A DNA stretch of 7,621 nucleotides from NCBI GenBank assembly GCA_002413345.1, contig DHWU01000077.1, forward strand, positions 1 to 7,621, in the 5' to 3' direction. Positions 5,875 to 7,621 of the stretch are shown piece by piece (position 1 is the first letter of the stretch; each line of letters starts with the position of its first letter). The translations under genes and the position numbers were made by a program. The notes under the pieces are model-generated. The model saw only the letters and a program-made list of their open reading frames with translations, ran no database searches and had not been told where the DNA came from. The DNA is from Propionibacteriaceae bacterium UBA5174. Lineage in GTDB: Bacteria; Actinomycetota; Actinomycetes; Propionibacteriales; Propionibacteriaceae.

Positions 5875-5899
5875 GGCACTCGACGGGAGAGAGTGCCAA
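5873..5899 (+). promoter_or_regulatory. CIRCE operator, HrcA binding site
   Basis: TGGCACTC (5874-5881), nine bases, then GAGTGCCA (5891-5898) reproduce the CIRCE architecture (TTAGCACTC-N9-GAGTGCTAA). The core ACTC-N9-GAGT is perfect and the common GGC/GCC variant is present. The outermost consensus pair is C5873/A5899, a single mismatch, after which two more bases pair (GA/TC). It lies 34 bp upstream of the hrcA start, indicating autoregulation of hrcA-dnaJ by HrcA with GroEL as co-factor, as established for the family. Confidence 0.95.
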
Positions 5900-5922
5900 T
5901 CGAGATTGGCCAGGCCGAAATT

Positions 5923-5934
5923 GGGGAGGGGAGG
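5923..5934 (+). promoter_or_regulatory. G-rich double ribosome binding site of hrcA
   Basis: GGGGAGGGGAGG contains two Shine-Dalgarno cores. The first (GGAGG, 5925-5929) is four bases before GTG 5934; the second (GGAGG, 5930-5934) is eight bases before an in-frame GTG at 5943. The second spacing is closer to optimal, so translation may start at 5943. Confidence 0.6.
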
Positions 5935-6953
5935 TGTCGGCTGTGCTTGATGATCGCAAACTAACGATTCTGCGAGCCATCGTCACCGACTACGTCTCCA
6001 TGCAGGAGCCGGTCGGGTCGCGGGCACTGGTCGAGCGCTACGCCCTGGAGGTCTCTCCGGCCACCGTGCGCAACGACATGGCAGTGCTGGAGGAAGAGGG
6101 CTACATCACTCAGCCCCACACCAGTGCTGGCCGCATCCCCACTGATAAGGGATATCGGCTCTTCGTCGACCGACTCGGCACGGTCAAGCCGCTGTCACCA
6201 GCTGAGCGGCGCGCAATTCAGACTTTCATGGACGGCGCGGTCGACATCGATGATCTGGTGGCGCGCACCGTCCGGGCGTTGTCGCGGATCACTCATCAGG
6301 TCGCCATCGTGCAGTACCCGGTGTTGAGTAATGCAACCGTGCGCCATGTCGAGTTGGTCCAACTCAACGCCGAGCGGGGGGTGCTGATTTTGGTGAACTC
6401 CTCAGGCCAGGTCGATCAGCATCCGGTGGATCTGGTTGGTGCTGACACCACCCAAATCGCTGACCTGCGCGGCAGGCTCAATGCTGCTCTGGTGGATACG
6501 CCGTTGACCCAGGTGCCCAAGCAGTTGGCGAAGTTGGCGGACGAACTGCCCGCCGAGTTGAAAGCTCTTGCCGATGCAGTGCTCCCGACTCTGTCCAAGC
6601 TGCAGCCCGATACTCCGTCCACCCGGGTGGTGGTCGGCGGCGTGCCCAATCTGACCCGATTCTCTGACCAATACGAGACTGCGGTCCGGCCGGTCCTCGA
6701 AGCCCTAGAGGAACAGGTCGTGCTGTTGAAGTTGTTGGGTGAGGTGGCGACGGTCGGCGGAGTCAACGTCCGGATTGGACACGAGAACACCTACGAACCG
6801 TTGCGCACCACTTCGGTGGTGGCCAGTGGCTACGGTGTGGGCTCTGGTTTTCAGGCCAACCTTGGGGTGGTGGGCCCGACTCGAATGGATTACCCCTCGA
6901 CCATGGCTGCAGTGCGGGCAGTGGCCCGCTACATCAGTCGTTACTTAGCTTAA
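5934..6953 (+). CDS. hrcA: Heat-inducible transcription repressor HrcA
   Basis: A 339-aa repressor of class I heat-shock genes that binds CIRCE and is kept active by the GroEL chaperonin. The N-terminal winged helix spans about residues 5-80 and includes VSPATVRNDMAVLEEEGYI (40-58) as recognition helix region, then QPHTSAGRIPTDKGYRLFVD (60-79) as wing. The remainder is the GAF-like dimerisation and regulatory domain, ending in the typical IGHEN...LGVVGPTRMDYPSTMAAVRAVARYIS block. Length is normal (about 340). The GTG at 5934 gives MSAVLDDRK; the GTG at 5943 gives MLDDRK, which resembles many homologues and has better Shine-Dalgarno spacing, so the true start may be 5943. A CIRCE element upstream shows autoregulation. 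dnaJ follows after nine bases in the same operon. Confidence 0.96.
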   Translation: MSAVLDDRKLTILRAIVTDYVSMQEPVGSRALVERYALEVSPATVRNDMAVLEEEGYITQPHTSAGRIPTDKGYRLFVDRLGTVKPLSPAERRAIQTFMDGAVDIDDLVARTVRALSRITHQVAIVQYPVLSNATVRHVELVQLNAERGVLILVNSSGQVDQHPVDLVGADTTQIADLRGRLNAALVDTPLTQVPKQLAKLADELPAELKALADAVLPTLSKLQPDTPSTRVVVGGVPNLTRFSDQYETAVRPVLEALEEQVVLLKLLGEVATVGGVNVRIGHENTYEPLRTTSVVASGYGVGSGFQANLGVVGPTRMDYPSTMAAVRAVARYISRYLA

Positions 6954-6962
6954 GGATGATGC

Positions 6963-7621
6963 GTGAGCACTGATTATTACGAGGTGCTGGGGGTTGGCCG
7001 CGATGCCACCGCTGACCAGATCAAGAAGGCTTATCGCAAGCTTGCGATGAAGTATCACCCGGACGTGGCTGACACCCCTGATGCGGCCGAGAAGTTCAAG
7101 GTGATCGGTGAAGCTTACGAGGTACTGCACGACCCGAATAAGCGGTCGATGTACGACCGTGGCGGCAACCCGATGGGTGGCGGCGGCGGGGGTGGCTTCA
7201 ACTTCAATGCTGAGGGATTCGACCTGTCCGATTTGATGGGTGCCATGTTTGGCGCTCAGACTTCCTCTCGCGGTCCGCGGTCGCGGGTGCAGCGTGGCCA
7301 AGATGCTTTGGTGCGAGTTGGGCTCACCTTGGCTGAGGCGGCTTTCGGGCTGACCAAGACGATCAAGATCGACACCGCGGTGATCTGCCCGTCCTGTTCT
7401 GGAAATGGGGCCAACCAGGGCAGTGAACCGATCACCTGCAGTACCTGTCGCGGCGCTGGCAACGTCACTGCGGTGCAGCGATCCTTCCTTGGAGAGATCC
7501 GCACCTCTCAGCCGTGCCCATCCTGCCGGGGTTACGGCACGATCATTCCCAACCCCTGCGGCGAGTGTTCCGGCGAGGGTCGGGTGCGCACTCATCGCAG
7601 TATCAACGTGAAGATCCCCGC
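6963..7621 (+). CDS. dnaJ: Chaperone DnaJ (Hsp40, DnaJ2 type), 3'-truncated by the window edge
   Basis: Type I Hsp40 co-chaperone that stimulates DnaK ATPase and delivers substrates. The first 219 residues are visible. The J domain (about 4-66) has the HPD tripeptide at 32-34. A short Gly/Phe region (67-98) includes seven consecutive glycines (72-78). Four zinc-binding repeats follow: CPSCSGNG (142), CSTCRGAG (159), CPSCRGYG (185) and CGECSGEG (199). The frame is open to the edge in the C-terminal substrate-binding domain. The start is GTG at 6963 (MSTDYYEVLGV), with AAGGA at 6952-6956 six bases upstream and overlapping the hrcA stop codon; the nearby ATGs at 6955 and 6958 are out of frame. 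Actinobacteria usually carry a second dnaJ with dnaK-grpE; linkage to hrcA rather than dnaK marks this as the dnaJ2 copy, controlled by CIRCE. Confidence 0.96.
   Translation, partial: MSTDYYEVLGVGRDATADQIKKAYRKLAMKYHPDVADTPDAAEKFKVIGEAYEVLHDPNKRSMYDRGGNPMGGGGGGGFNFNAEGFDLSDLMGAMFGAQTSSRGPRSRVQRGQDALVRVGLTLAEAAFGLTKTIKIDTAVICPSCSGNGANQGSEPITCSTCRGAGNVTAVQRSFLGEIRTSQPCPSCRGYGTIIPNPCGECSGEGRVRTHRSINVKIP

Noticed and set aside
5906..5919. Palindrome-like TTGGCC-AGGCCGAA in the hrcA leader
   Set aside because: Only a GGCC/GGCC core pairs, which is common at this base composition and too small for an operator or hairpin claim.
6945..7595. - strand open frame (216 codons) opposite dnaJ
   Set aside because: It is fully antisense to dnaJ, whose J domain and four zinc repeats are unambiguous.

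Overview
This window is chromosomal core sequence from an actinobacterium (Actinomycetota). The evidence is two small families largely confined to that phylum (DUF3097 and DUF5302), an actinobacterial-type HemW N-terminus, TANNNT -10 boxes placed for leaderless mRNAs, GTG starts, and fairly high GC (by eye near 60%, not computed). I cannot fix the order or genus.

Layout. The first 1.76 kb is lepA (elongation factor 4), missing only its first few dozen codons. Nine bases later comes hemW (radical-SAM heme chaperone), so the two look like one transcript. This unit ends in a 93-bp gap holding a large hairpin with two mutually exclusive pairings. Next come a probably leaderless DUF3097 gene (unknown function; I see a degenerate TOPRIM-like pattern in it), an inositol-monophosphatase-family phosphatase, and a 58-aa DUF5302 protein, all on the + strand. 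A hairpin terminator at 4968-4998 separates these from a convergent metallo-beta-lactamase-fold hydrolase on the - strand. A compact divergent promoter region (5837-5933) with a clear CIRCE operator then leads into hrcA and dnaJ (dnaJ2 type). dnaJ runs off the right edge within its substrate-binding domain.

How the genes work together. lepA, hemW, hrcA and dnaJ form a neighbourhood widely conserved in Gram-positive bacteria: translation, heme delivery, and heat-shock repressor with co-chaperone. HrcA should repress its own operon, including dnaJ, through the CIRCE element. The block between hemW and hrcA (DUF3097, phosphatase, DUF5302, hydrolase) is an accessory insertion with no obvious shared pathway.

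There are no mobile elements, CRISPR arrays, tRNAs or rRNAs, and I see no clearly new multi-gene system. The points most worth a second look are the TOPRIM-like signature in DUF3097, the bistable hairpin after hemW, and the face-to-face promoters sharing the CIRCE region.
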